This document shows positions 27,853 through 36,574 of a stretch of 64,000 bases of DNA, in pieces. The translations under genes and the position numbers were made by a program. The first letter of the stretch is position 1. Every line of letters starts with the position of its first letter. The notes under the pieces are model-generated. The model searched no databases, was not told the DNA's origin, and worked only from the letters and a program-made list of their open reading frames with translations. Source of the DNA: Micromonospora sp. CCTCC AA 2012012 (GTDB lineage: Bacteria; Actinomycetota; Actinomycetes; Mycobacteriales; Micromonosporaceae); assembly GCF_040499845.1 (NCBI RefSeq), contig NZ_CP159342.1, positions 4,340,001 to 4,404,000 on the forward strand, given 5' to 3'.

Positions 27853-28626
27853 TCAGCTGCCGAAGCGGCGCTGGCGAGTGGCGTAGGAGCGCAGGGCGCG
27901 GAGGAAGTCGACGCGGCGGAAGTCCGGCCAGTTGAGTTCGCAGAAATAGAACTCGGAGTGCGCGCTCTGCCAGAGCATGAAGCCGGACAGCCGCTGCTCG
28001 CCGCTGGTCCGGATGATCAGATCCGGGTCCGGCAGGCCCTTGGTGTAGAGGTGCTCGGAGATGTGGTCGACGTCGATCGAGTTGGCCAGCTCCTCGACGG
28101 TGCCGCCGTTCGCCGCGTGCTCCAGCAGCAGTGAGCGGACGGCGTCGGCGATCTCGCGCCGGCCGCCGTACCCGACCGCGATGTTGACCTGGGCGCCGCC
28201 GCTGCGGTCGCGGGTGCGCTCCTCGGCGGCCTTGAGCGCGGCGGCGTGCTGCGCGGGCAACACGTCCAGCGCGCCCACCATCCGCAGCCGCCAGGGGTTG
28301 CCCTCCTCGGCCAGCTCGGTGGTGAGGTCCTCGATGATCTGGAGCAGCGGGTCCAGCTCGGCCGCCGGCCGGGACAGGTTGTCGGTGGAGAGCAGCCAGA
28401 GCGTCACGTGGCCCACGCCGGCGGCGTCGCACCAGCGCAGCAGCTCCTTGATCCGCTCGGCGCCCATCCGGTGGCCGTCGTTCGGGTCGACGAAGCCCAT
28501 CTCCCGGGCCCACCTGCGGTTGCCGTCGCACATCACACCGACGTGCCGGGGCACCGGCTTACCCGCGAGCCTGGCCGTCAGCCGGCGCTCGTAGACGGAG
28601 TAGAGGAGGTTCCGCAGAGTCATCAC
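27853..28626 (-). CDS. Cis-prenyltransferase (isoprenyl transferase)
   Basis: These enzymes condense isopentenyl diphosphate onto allylic diphosphates with Z geometry. The 257-residue protein has VGVMCDGNRRWAREMGF with the Mg-binding Asp, then STDNLSRP, GYGGRREIADAV and DLIIRTSGEQRLSGFMLW. MCDGN rather than MDGN resembles the short-chain Z-farnesyl diphosphate synthase branch (Rv1086-like), but it could also be an UppS. TACCCT (28632-28637) is a -10 for either GTG 28626 or ATG 28623. Confidence 0.93.
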   Translation of the reverse strand: MMTLRNLLYSVYERRLTARLAGKPVPRHVGVMCDGNRRWAREMGFVDPNDGHRMGAERIKELLRWCDAAGVGHVTLWLLSTDNLSRPAAELDPLLQIIEDLTTELAEEGNPWRLRMVGALDVLPAQHAAALKAAEERTRDRSGGAQVNIAVGYGGRREIADAVRSLLLEHAANGGTVEELANSIDVDHISEHLYTKGLPDPDLIIRTSGEQRLSGFMLWQSAHSEFYFCELNWPDFRRVDFLRALRSYATRQRRFGS

Positions 28627-28654
28627 CTTGCAGGGTAGCGACCCGGATGGAAGA

Positions 28655-29797
28655 TCAGTGCCGCGGTGGGTGATCCCCGGCCGGGAGACCGATGCCGATC
28701 ATGGCAAGGGTACGCGCGTCGAGCCGTCCGTCGCCCAACCCCAGCTCCACGACCGTCCGGTAGACCCGGTCGTCCCGCCGGGCAGCCCGGACGGCCGCGT
28801 CGACCACCCGTCGGTGCCGGGCCAGCCAGGCGGCGACCGAGCTGTGCCGCAGGTGCGTGCCGAGCCGTCGGCGCAGCGCGTCGGCGTACCGGTGGGCGGC
28901 CCGCTCGGGGGACGTCGCCGCCGCCGCGCCCGCGAGGGCCCCGGAGCGCAGCGCGTAGAAGATCCCCTCCCCGGTGAACGGGTTGATCAACGAGAGCGCG
29001 TCGCCGGCCAGCAGCACCCGGTCCCGCCCCGGCGCCGGCCGGTGGGTGGAGAGCGGCAGGTGGTGGGCGCGCAGCCCGGTCACCGTGGCGGGGTCGGTGA
29101 CCGGCAGCAGCGCGGCGAGCCGGTCCAGCAGGTGCGCCCGGGTCAGCGGCTCACCGCGCAGCACCTCCCCGTACCCGACGTTCGCCCGACCGTCGCCGAT
29201 CGGGAAGGACCAGGCGTACGCCGGCCAGCGGGCCGCCGAGGTGACGATGAGCTGCTCCGGCGGGCCGGGCAGGGCGGGCGCGTAGCCCCGGATGGCCAGC
29301 GCCAGGTGGCGGTCCGGGTTCACCGGGTGGCCGAGCGCCCGGCGGAGCACCGAACCGGCCCCGTCCGCCCCGACCACCGCCCGCCCGGACAGCTTCCCGT
29401 CCAGCACCACCCGGTCGGCGCGCAGCTCCACCCGGCGTACGGTGTGCCGGCGCAGCTCCGCCCCGGCCGCGACCGCCGCCGCCACGAGCCGGGCGTCGAA
29501 CACCTCCCGGGGCACCGTGTACGCGGGCCGGGGCAGCGCCCGGGCCACCGCCCCGCCGCCGGGGGCGACCAGCCGCAGGGCGGGCAGCGGCGCGTACCCG
29601 TCGACCGCCCCGGTGACCCCCAGTTCGGCGAGGACGTCCAACGCGTGCGCGGCGATCCCGTCCCCGCACGCCTTGTCCCGGGGGAAGTCGGACCGGTCCA
29701 GCAGCAGCACCCGCGCCCCCGCCCGGGTGGCGCCCAACGCGGCAGCCGCCCCCGCGGGCCCCGCCCCCACCACCACCACATCGAACTCGTCCCCCAC
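28655..29797 (-). CDS. Geranylgeranyl-reductase-type FAD oxidoreductase
   Basis: This 380-residue protein of the digeranylgeranyl-phospholipid/menaquinone-side-chain reductase group has the FAD loop FDVVVVGAGPAGAAAALGAT, the motif DRSDFPRDKACGDGIAAHAL, and RVLLAGDALSLINPFTGEGI. Relatives saturate prenyl double bonds, such as those of menaquinone. The adjacent cis-prenyltransferase makes an isoprenoid link plausible. GTG 29797 follows GGAGGAGG; longer in-frame starts exist at 29836. It is separated from the prenyltransferase by only 28 bp and may share its transcript. Confidence 0.88.
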   Translation of the reverse strand: MGDEFDVVVVGAGPAGAAAALGATRAGARVLLLDRSDFPRDKACGDGIAAHALDVLAELGVTGAVDGYAPLPALRLVAPGGGAVARALPRPAYTVPREVFDARLVAAAVAAGAELRRHTVRRVELRADRVVLDGKLSGRAVVGADGAGSVLRRALGHPVNPDRHLALAIRGYAPALPGPPEQLIVTSAARWPAYAWSFPIGDGRANVGYGEVLRGEPLTRAHLLDRLAALLPVTDPATVTGLRAHHLPLSTHRPAPGRDRVLLAGDALSLINPFTGEGIFYALRSGALAGAAAATSPERAAHRYADALRRRLGTHLRHSSVAAWLARHRRVVDAAVRAARRDDRVYRTVVELGLGDGRLDARTLAMIGIGLPAGDHPPRH

Positions 29798-29992
29798 CCC
29801 GCCTCCTCCTCTACCTCTCCGCACCCCCATCCTCATCGCCCCCGCCCACCACAGGAAGCGCCCACGCCACACCCACCGCGACCGGCCCAAGGACGCGCCG
29901 CCACAGGGCCCCCAGCCGCCCAACCCGCGCCCGCTCCACCGTGCTGGCCGTCAGCGTCCAGCCCGGTTGCCCGGCACCTCTACATCCCTTTC

Positions 29993-30038
29993 CGCGATAT
30001 GCCTCAGAGGCATGAATATGACTCTCAGGCATATCGCG
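29993..30038. repeat. ATATGCC palindromic element, copy 1
   Basis: CGCGATATGCCTCAGA and its nearly exact complement (15 of 16) flank a 14-bp centre, GGCATGAATATGAC. The sequence closely matches the element at 55804-55847: both have GATATGCCTCAG, GGCAT, AATATGACT and GGCATATCGC in the same order. It lies about 200 bp upstream of the geranylgeranyl-reductase-type gene. No transposase is present. It might be a mobile palindrome or a conserved regulator site. Confidence 0.8.
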
Positions 30039-30119
30039 ACAAGGGCACCAGTCTCCGGGCCCCACCCGCCCCCACCCGCTCCGCCCCGACCCCGGTCCGA
30101 CCCCGGTCCGACCTGACCA

Positions 30120-30181
30120 GGTCGATCAAGAAGTTTGCGTCAGAGACTCGGGCCAGGGTGACCGAAACCTCTTGATCAACC
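30120..30181. repeat. GATC-type palindromic intergenic element, copy 2
   Basis: GGTCGATCAAGAAGTTTGCG begins this 62-bp element and CGAAACCTCTTGATCAACC ends it, with terminal arms matching at 12 of 13 positions. Length, position of the arms and the internal TTGCGTCA are the same kind as in the element at 11115. It sits 80 bp from the ATATGCC element in a gap of 550 bp without genes. Confidence 0.7.
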
Positions 30182-30212
30182 AGCCGAGCGCGGGCCGAGG
30201 TGAGCGCGGGCC

Positions 30213-30287
30213 GTTGAGCGGGCGCGGGGTGTGGAGCGGGCGCGGGGCCGTGGAGCGGGCGCGGGGCCGTGGAGCGGGCGCGGGGCG
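30213..30287. repeat. Four tandem 19-bp repeats
   Basis: The unit GTGGAGCGGGCGCGGGGCC is repeated, with a degenerate first unit (18 bp), then two perfect copies and a fourth with one change. It ends 60 bp before the stop of the membrane protein gene at 30348. No function is apparent. Confidence 0.7.
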
Positions 30288-30347
30288 GGGCGGCGCGGGG
30301 GGCGGGTAGGCAGGTGGCCGGGCGGAAGGGGGCAGGAGCAAGAGGGG

Positions 30348-31199
30348 TCAGGTGGGGTCGGGGCGGGTGGCGCGGTGGAGGGCGTAGAGGGCGAGGAGGG
30401 CGGCGGTGAGGAGGGGGCCGCCGTCGCGGATCAGGCCGTCGAGGCCGAGGAGCCACCAGCAGAGCGGGAGGTCGACGGCGAGCACGCCGAGGGTGATCAT
30501 CACCAGCAGTCGGCGGGCCCAGGGGCGGCCACGCATCAGAAAGGCGGTGCAGAAGAGGACCAGGTAGCTGACCGCGATGCCGGCGACGAACCAGAAGAGC
30601 ACTGCCGGCACCGCGCTGAGCTGCCCGTCCAGGATGGAACCGCCGGCGATCAGGGCGGGCACCAGCATCAGCGGGCTGTAGGTGAACGCGGCGACCCGGC
30701 TGGTCAGCAGCCAGCCGGTGACCGGCGGACGCTTCGGCGCGACCTCCCGCCAGGAGATCGTTCCGCCCTCGACGACCAGTGACTTGCGGTGCCGGACCAG
30801 ATGCCCGCCGACCGCCTCGGAGCGGTAGAGCAGCGTGACCACGGCGACGCAGAGCGCGGTGAGCAGCCCGAACCCGAGCAGGCCGGGCAGCGCCGGCACC
30901 CCTTCCCGGGGCACGACCAGCCGACCGACCGCGAAGACGGTGGTCACCGCGAGGATCAGCCCGAACGGCTTCGCCACGGTACGACCGCGGTTCACGTGCC
31001 CGATCAGCACCAGGAAGCCCAGCGACCGGAGCATCGCCCAGCCGGTGCGTACGGCGAGACCGAACTCCTGCTCCGGGGCGTACCAGTAGTTGAGCAGCTC
31101 GACCACGACGGTGGCCGCCGCCGTGACGGCGAGCAGCGTGGTCAGGGCCCGGACGGCGGACGGCCGCCGGACCTCGGTGGTCTCGGCGGCCGTCCTCAT
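30348..31199 (-). CDS. Polytopic membrane protein, unknown
   Basis: This 283-residue protein has about eight hydrophobic segments, the first near residues 17-38 and others around LLRSLGFLVLIGHV, LLTALCVAVVTLLY and TAALLALYALHRA. Some conserved-looking loops are VRHRKSLVVEGG and MRGRPWARR. I recognise no family and no transport or enzyme motif. It is on the same strand as, and 37 bp downstream of, pckG, so it may be read from the same transcript. Confidence 0.75.
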   Translation of the reverse strand: MRTAAETTEVRRPSAVRALTTLLAVTAAATVVVELLNYWYAPEQEFGLAVRTGWAMLRSLGFLVLIGHVNRGRTVAKPFGLILAVTTVFAVGRLVVPREGVPALPGLLGFGLLTALCVAVVTLLYRSEAVGGHLVRHRKSLVVEGGTISWREVAPKRPPVTGWLLTSRVAAFTYSPLMLVPALIAGGSILDGQLSAVPAVLFWFVAGIAVSYLVLFCTAFLMRGRPWARRLLVMITLGVLAVDLPLCWWLLGLDGLIRDGGPLLTAALLALYALHRATRPDPT

Positions 31200-31236
31200 G
31201 GCATGCGATGTTGCCCGGTACGGGCGACGCTCACAC

Positions 31237-33081
31237 CTACCGCTGCGGCTGCTCCGCGTCGAGCCGGGCGCGCAGCGCGTCCAGCTCGGCCCAGAGGACG
31301 CCGGGGAGCTTGTCCCCGAACTTCTCGAACCACTCGGTGACCAGCGGGAGCTCCTTGCGCCACTCCTCCGGGTCGACCTTGAGCGCGATCCGCACGTCCT
31401 CCGGGGTCATGTCCAGGCCCTCGACGTCCAGCGCGTCCTGGGCGGGGACCATGCCGATCGGGGTCTCCACCGCGTCGGCGGTGCCCTCGATCCGCTCGAT
31501 GACCCACTTCAGCACCCGCGAGTTCTCGCCGAAGCCCGGCCAGAGGAAGCTGCCCTCGGCGTCCTTGCGGAACCAGTTCACGTAGTAGATCTTGGGCAGC
31601 TTGGCCGCGTCGCCGTCGGCGCCCTTGCCCATCTCGATCCAGTGCCGGAAGTAGTCACCGGCGTTGTAGCCGATGAACGGCAGCATGGCCATCGGGTCGC
31701 GGCGGACCACGCCGACGGCGCCGGAGGCGGCGGCGGTGGTCTCCGAGGAGAGGGTCGCGCCCATGTAGACGCCGTGCACCCAGTCCCGGGCCTCGGTGAC
31801 CAGCGGGATGGTGTCCCGACGACGACCGCCGAAGAGGATGGCGTCGATCGGCACGCCGTTCGGGTCGTAGTAGTCCTCGGCGAGGATCGGGCACTGGGTG
31901 ATCGGGGTGCAGAACCGGCTGTTCGCGTGCGAGGAGAGCTGGTCGCTCTCCGGCGTCCAGTCGTTGCCCTTCCAGTCGATCAGGTGCGCCGGCGGCTCAC
32001 CCATGCCCTCCCACCAGATGTCGCCGTCGTCGGTGAGCGCGACGTTGGTGAAGATGGAGTTGCCGCGGTCGAGCGTCCGCATGGCGTTGGCGTTGGTCTT
32101 CCAGTCGGTGCCCGGCGCGACGCCGAAGAGGCCGTACTCCGGGTTGACCGCGTAGAGGCGACCGTCCTGGCCGAAGCGCATCCAGGCGATGTCGTCGCCG
32201 ATGGTCTCGACCTTCCAGCCCGGGATGGTCGGCTCCAGCATGGCGAGGTTGGTCTTGCCGCAGGCCGACGGGAAGGCGCCGGCGACGTGGTAGACCTTGC
32301 CCTCCGGCGAGGTGATCTTGAGGATCAGCATGTGCTCGGCGAGCCAGCCCTCGTCGCGCCCCATCACGCTGGCGATCCGCAGCGAGTAGCACTTCTTGCC
32401 GAGCAGCGAGTTGCCGCCGTAGCCGGAGCCGTACGACCAGATCTCCCGGCTCTCCGGGAAGTGCGAGATGTACTTCGTCTCGTTGCACGGCCACGCCACG
32501 TCCTGCTGGCCGGGCGCCAGCGGGGCGCCGATGGAGTGCAGCGCGTGCACGAAGTCCGCGTCGTCGCCCATGGCCTCCAGGACCTTGGCGCCCATCCGCG
32601 TCATGATCCGCATCGAGGCGACCACGTACGGGCTGTCGGTGATCTCGACGCCGAACATGGGGCTCTCGGCCTCGACCGGGCCCATGCAGAACGGGATGAC
32701 GTACATGGTGCGTCCGCGCATCGAACCGCGGTACAGCTCCGTCATCGTCCGCTTCATCTCGGCCGGCGCCATCCAGTTGTTGGTGGGGCCGGCGTCCGCC
32801 TCGTCGACGGAGCAGATGAAGGTGCGCTCCTCGACCCGGGCGACGTCCGTCGGGTCGGTCCGCGCGTAGAAGGAGTTCGGCTTCTTCTCGGGATTCAGCC
32901 GGATCAGGGTGCCGTTGTCGACTAGCTCGTCGGTGAGGCGGCGCCACTCCTCATCGGACCCGTCCACCCAGACCACCCGCTCGGGGGTGGTCAGTTCGGC
33001 GACCTCACGGACCCAGGCGAGCAGCTTGGGGTGGGACGTCGGGGCCTGATCGATACCCCGAACAGTAGCCGGAGCAACCAT
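31237..33081 (-). CDS. pckG: Phosphoenolpyruvate carboxykinase (GTP)
   Basis: The enzyme converts oxaloacetate and GTP to PEP, CO2 and GDP, the first step of gluconeogenesis. The 614-residue protein has [38 protein letters not shown] (the kinase-1a P-loop, Cys being the active-site residue), DDIAWMRFG and [11 protein letters not shown]. The length is normal. ATG 33081 follows AAGGAG at good spacing. Its promoter is probably the one at 33177-33205. Confidence 0.98.
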   Translation of the reverse strand: MVAPATVRGIDQAPTSHPKLLAWVREVAELTTPERVVWVDGSDEEWRRLTDELVDNGTLIRLNPEKKPNSFYARTDPTDVARVEERTFICSVDEADAGPTNNWMAPAEMKRTMTELYRGSMRGRTMYVIPFCMGPVEAESPMFGVEITDSPYVVASMRIMTRMGAKVLEAMGDDADFVHALHSIGAPLAPGQQDVAWPCNETKYISHFPESREIWSYGSGYGGNSLLGKKCYSLRIASVMGRDEGWLAEHMLILKITSPEGKVYHVAGAFPSACGKTNLAMLEPTIPGWKVETIGDDIAWMRFGQDGRLYAVNPEYGLFGVAPGTDWKTNANAMRTLDRGNSIFTNVALTDDGDIWWEGMGEPPAHLIDWKGNDWTPESDQLSSHANSRFCTPITQCPILAEDYYDPNGVPIDAILFGGRRRDTIPLVTEARDWVHGVYMGATLSSETTAAASGAVGVVRRDPMAMLPFIGYNAGDYFRHWIEMGKGADGDAAKLPKIYYVNWFRKDAEGSFLWPGFGENSRVLKWVIERIEGTADAVETPIGMVPAQDALDVEGLDMTPEDVRIALKVDPEEWRKELPLVTEWFEKFGDKLPGVLWAELDALRARLDAEQPQR

Positions 33082-33176
33082 GTCACATCTCCTTGTGGTC
33101 GACGCTGACCGATCTATGGGATGCACGAGTTCTGGCGAGCGAGGCGTCGCCTTCGTGGAAACCTGGGATTGGGCTC

Positions 33177-33205
33177 AGCGTAAACCGGGCTGCCTCGCGA
33201 GTCAG
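33177..33205 (-). promoter_or_regulatory. Likely pckG promoter
   Basis: On the minus strand CTGACT (33205-33200) and TACGCT (33182-33177) are separated by exactly 17 nt. The transcript would start about 90 nt before the pckG ATG. The rest of the gap, up to 33551, is less GC-rich than its surroundings and shows no gene. Confidence 0.55.
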
Positions 33206-33563
33206 TGGGACTGGTTGTGAAGAACTGCACAAGGTACGGCCACGCTGCGGCATCGCGAGCTAATACCCGCTTTCGCGCGCAGTTTCACGCAAATCCTGCG
33301 GTGAACCTTCGCCGGCCACCGCCCCGACGGGCCACCCCGCAGTACGCGATGAGTGGAAGTACGCGCCGGGACCGGGCGAGACGATTCGGCGATCCGATCC
33401 GCAATTCCGCCGTATCCGGTTACGCTGCGTTCATCGGGCGCACCGGGCCCGCCGTGGCGCGCCGTCACGGCCCGGCGACCCTGCGGCACCCGGGCGTCGA
33501 CCCGGCGTCGGCGGGTCGTCGTTGCTACCCGTCGCGCGCGCGGATACCCGGTAGGCTCGGCGG

Positions 33564-34112
33564 GTGGCCGCGACGATGACCGGTGACCCACCGGGCACTC
33601 CACAGACCCGGCCGGGTCTGGTCCGCTCCCTGGTGGAGCGTTTCGGCCATCTGGTGCGGGAACTCAGCAAGTTCGCCACGGTGGGCGGGCTCGCCTTCCT
33701 CGTCGACTTCGCGCTCTTCAACTACCTCGCCAGCGGGCGGGGCATGCCGCCGGTCGCCGCGAAGACCATCTCCACGGTGATCGCCGCGACCCTGGCGTTC
33801 CTGGGCAACCGGTTCTGGACCTGGCGGCACCGCCAGCGCTCCCACCCCGCCCGTGAGTACGCACTGTTCTTCTTCTTCAACGGCGTCGGCCTCGGCATCG
33901 CGGTGGGCTGCCTCGCAGTCAGCCGCTACGGGCTGGGGGCCGTCTGGCCGTCGGTCTTCCAGACGCCGCTGGCCGACAACATCGCCAGTTTCATCGTCGG
34001 CACCGGCCTGGGGACGCTGTTCCGATTCTGGTCGTACCGACGGTTCGTCTTCGTGGAAGCGGGAACTCCCGCCGTTCCGGCACCGGGCCACGACCCCGGG
34101 TCCGGGGCGTGA
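33564..34112 (+). CDS. GtrA-family membrane protein A
   Basis: This 182-residue protein has four membrane segments and the GtrA core: a first helix FATVGGLAFLVDFALFNYLA, then FLGNRFWTWRHR, FFFFNGVGLGI and LFRFWSYRRFVFVE. GtrA-type proteins pass undecaprenyl- or dolichyl-linked sugars across the membrane for cell-wall or polysaccharide decoration. GTG 33564 has TAGGCT at 33552-33557, 6 nt upstream. A second GtrA protein follows immediately in the same orientation. Confidence 0.92.
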   Translation: MAATMTGDPPGTPQTRPGLVRSLVERFGHLVRELSKFATVGGLAFLVDFALFNYLASGRGMPPVAAKTISTVIAATLAFLGNRFWTWRHRQRSHPAREYALFFFFNGVGLGIAVGCLAVSRYGLGAVWPSVFQTPLADNIASFIVGTGLGTLFRFWSYRRFVFVEAGTPAVPAPGHDPGSGA

Positions 34113-34175
34113 CCCACCGCCCACCCCGTCCAGCCGGGCCGAGCCGGCCCTGCCCACTGCCCTAAGGTGTTCCGC

Positions 34176-34898
34176 ATGCGTCTTGTCCGTCTGCTACCCG
34201 AGCGCTGGCAGAAGTTCATCCACGAGGCGCTCAAATTCGGCATCGTCGGGGGCATCAACACCGCGATCAATTACGCGGTGTTCAATGCGCTGGCACTGAC
34301 GGTTTTCGAGGACGGTCAGCTCAAGGCGACCGTGATCGCGACCATTGTGGCCACGATCACGTCGTATCTGATGAATCGGCACTGGACGTACCGGGATCGC
34401 CCGAAATCCGCCATGCGGCGAGAGTACGTCCTTTTCTTTGTCTTCAACGCCACCGGTCTGGTCATCGAACTCGGTGTCCTCGCCGCGGCGAAGTACGGCC
34501 TCGGCGTCAACAGCCTGCTCGCGCTGAACGTGGCGAAGACCGGCGGCGTGCTGCTGGCGACGATGTTCCGCTTCTGGTCCTACCGGACCTTCGTCTTCCA
34601 GCCGGTGCCCCAGCACGCGGCCGAGACGTGGCACACCATCCCGCGCGACGAGTGGGACACCATGGCCGAGATGGACCCGGTCGCCGAACTGGCCGAGTCC
34701 GTCAGCGAGCTGGAGGAGACCGAGCCGCGCCCCGGCGACCAGCCCGAACGCGGCAGGGCCGAGGCGTCGTACGGCACCCCGGCCCAGGCCCGGCCCGCTG
34801 CGGCGGACGCCGCGCTCGGCCGTACCCTCGATGCCGATCTGGACGCGGAGCTGGCCGCCGAGTTCCACGCCGGCACCCGGCGCTCCCCGCGCCGCTGA
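34176..34898 (+). CDS. GtrA-family membrane protein B with acidic tail
   Basis: This 240-residue protein repeats the GtrA core of its neighbour (FGIVGGINTAINYAVFNALA, YLMNRHWTYRDR, LFFVFNATGLVIEL and MFRFWSYRTFVFQP). It then adds an acidic, probably disordered tail of about 95 residues with repeated Glu and Ala (AELAESVSELEETEPRPGD). ATG 34176 has TAAGGT at 34163-34168, 7 nt upstream. The two genes are a tandem pair that may form a heterodimer or act on different substrates. Confidence 0.92.
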   Translation: MRLVRLLPERWQKFIHEALKFGIVGGINTAINYAVFNALALTVFEDGQLKATVIATIVATITSYLMNRHWTYRDRPKSAMRREYVLFFVFNATGLVIELGVLAAAKYGLGVNSLLALNVAKTGGVLLATMFRFWSYRTFVFQPVPQHAAETWHTIPRDEWDTMAEMDPVAELAESVSELEETEPRPGDQPERGRAEASYGTPAQARPAAADAALGRTLDADLDAELAAEFHAGTRRSPRR

Positions 34899-34932
34899 CC
34901 CACCGCGTTCCGGTGGGGCAGCGGCGGACGGG

Positions 34933-35505
34933 TCAGGCCGACGGGTCGCGCAGCGGCTTGCCGTCCTGCATGTCCGCCATGATCTCGCGCATCTCGCCGT
35001 CACCGAGGCTGTGCTTGTCGTGCTGCGCCTCGACCAGCTCGTAGAGCGTGGTCTGCACCCGGTCGACCCGGGGCACGTCGCGCAGCACCGACTGGCCGCG
35101 CTCGCCCGCCGACTCGATGGTCAGGGTGCCGCAGCCGAGCAGCCGCTCCAGGAACTTCTGGTGCATCGAGTGGTCGTTGATCCGGGTCAGCGGCAGGTCC
35201 CGCCGGTTACGGGAGAAGATGCCCTCCTGGAGCAGCACCCGCTCGTTGGTGAAGAGGTAGTGCGTGGTGCGCCAGACCAGGAACGGCCGCAGACCCAGCC
35301 AGACCACCAGCACCAGACCGACCACGGCGATCGCGTAGAGCGCGATCGTGCCGCCGTCGCCCTCGGGCAGCAGGACCCAACCGGCCACCACCGCCGCGAC
35401 GGTGAGCACCAGCGCCAGGATCGGCGCGATCAGGGCCTTCCAGTGCGGGTGCAGGTGCAGCACGACGTGCTCGTCCTCGGTGAGCACGTCTTCGGGAAAC
35501 GCCAC
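34933..35505 (-). CDS. PH-domain (bPH2/DUF304) membrane protein
   Basis: This 190-residue protein has two close membrane segments (ALIAPILALVLTVAAVVAGW and IALYAIAVVGLVLVVWLGL), then the bacterial PH2 domain with TTHYLFTNERVLLQEGIFSR, NDHSMHQKFLERLLGCGTL and a C-terminal basic/acidic tail. The role of this domain in bacteria is not defined. GTG 35505 follows GAGGAGG. It is convergent with the GtrA pair and lies 89 bp downstream of birA on the same strand. Confidence 0.88.
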   Translation of the reverse strand: MAFPEDVLTEDEHVVLHLHPHWKALIAPILALVLTVAAVVAGWVLLPEGDGGTIALYAIAVVGLVLVVWLGLRPFLVWRTTHYLFTNERVLLQEGIFSRNRRDLPLTRINDHSMHQKFLERLLGCGTLTIESAGERGQSVLRDVPRVDRVQTTLYELVEAQHDKHSLGDGEMREIMADMQDGKPLRDPSA

Positions 35506-35593
35506 AGGAACCTCCTCGCAGAACGGACGCGCTGACCGTAACCGGTCTGCGCTCCCCCGGGGATCGGCCGCGCGGCGGGAAACCCGGTCGCGT

Positions 35594-36469
35594 TCAGCGC
35601 AGGTGCAGGACGTCGCCGGCGGCCAGCGAGAGGCGGCCGGTGGGGGTGTCGACCTGGAGCTGGCCGTCGGGGTCCACGCCGGTGGCGGTGCCCCGGACGT
35701 CCCGACCGTCGGGCAGCAGCACCCGGACCTGGCGGCCGACGGTGCCGCAGCCGGCCAGGTAGGCGTCGCGCAGGCCGCTGGCCACCGCGTCGCCGCCGGC
35801 CGCGCGCCAGCGGTCGTACCAGTCGGCGAGGGAGCGGAGCAGGGCGCGCAGCAGCGGATCCCGGTCGGTCGCCACCGCGCCGGCCAGTTGCAGCGAGGTG
35901 GCCGGCAGGCCGGTCGGATTCTCCGGCAGCTCGTCGGCGCGGAGCGTGACGTTGAGACCGATGCCGACCACGATCGCCGGCGGCTGGCCGGGGTGCTCGC
36001 CGGGCACCGCCTCGGCGAGCACCCCGGCGACCTTCGCGCCGTCGATCAGCAGGTCGTTGGGCCACTTGAGGGCGGCGTCCAGCTCGGCCAGCCGGGCCAC
36101 CGCCTCGACCAGCGCCACCCCGGCCAGCAGCGGCAGCCAGCCGTACCCGGCCGGCGGGACCGGCGACCAGTCGCGCTCCGGGACGGCCTCGCCGGGGCGC
36201 AGCAGCACGCTCGCCGCGATGCCGGCGCGCGGCGGCGACTGCCAGACCCGGCCGCGCCGGCCCCGGCCGGCGGTCTGCCGCTCGGCGACCACGACGAGCC
36301 CTTCCGGCTCGCCGTCCCGGGCGGCGGCGACCACGTCCGCGTTGGTGGAGCCGGTCTCCGCGCGCAGCTCCAACCGGCGCCACGGGCCGTGCGGGGCGAG
36401 CAACGCACGCCGCAGCCGGACCGCCGACAGCGGCGGTCGATCCAGATCGGTGTACGGCGAGCCGGGCAT
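35594..36469 (-). CDS. birA: Biotin-[acetyl-CoA-carboxylase] ligase
   Basis: BirA activates biotin with ATP and attaches it to the target Lys of the carboxylase alpha subunit. The 291-residue protein has RAETGSTNADVVAAA, AERQTAGRGRRGRVW (biotinyl-AMP loop) and LKWPNDLLIDGAKVAGVLAE, then a C-terminal SH3-like domain with GRDVRGTATGVDPDG. It lacks an N-terminal DNA-binding domain, so it is not a repressor. ATG 36469 has TAGGCT at 36476-36481, 6 nt upstream. It is divergent from the carboxylase beta gene, its functional partner. Confidence 0.95.
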   Translation of the reverse strand: MPGSPYTDLDRPPLSAVRLRRALLAPHGPWRRLELRAETGSTNADVVAAARDGEPEGLVVVAERQTAGRGRRGRVWQSPPRAGIAASVLLRPGEAVPERDWSPVPPAGYGWLPLLAGVALVEAVARLAELDAALKWPNDLLIDGAKVAGVLAEAVPGEHPGQPPAIVVGIGLNVTLRADELPENPTGLPATSLQLAGAVATDRDPLLRALLRSLADWYDRWRAAGGDAVASGLRDAYLAGCGTVGRQVRVLLPDGRDVRGTATGVDPDGQLQVDTPTGRLSLAAGDVLHLR

Positions 36470-36574
36470 CCCGCCAGCCTACGGCCCCGGCCACCGGCGC
36501 GACCGCACCCCGGCGCACCGTACTGAGGCGCACTGCACAGCGGCACCCGCCTGAACCATCGTTATATTCCCTGG

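Noticed and set aside
35594..36469. BirA as a biotin-responsive repressor.
   Set aside because: It lacks the N-terminal helix-turn-helix of the repressor type.
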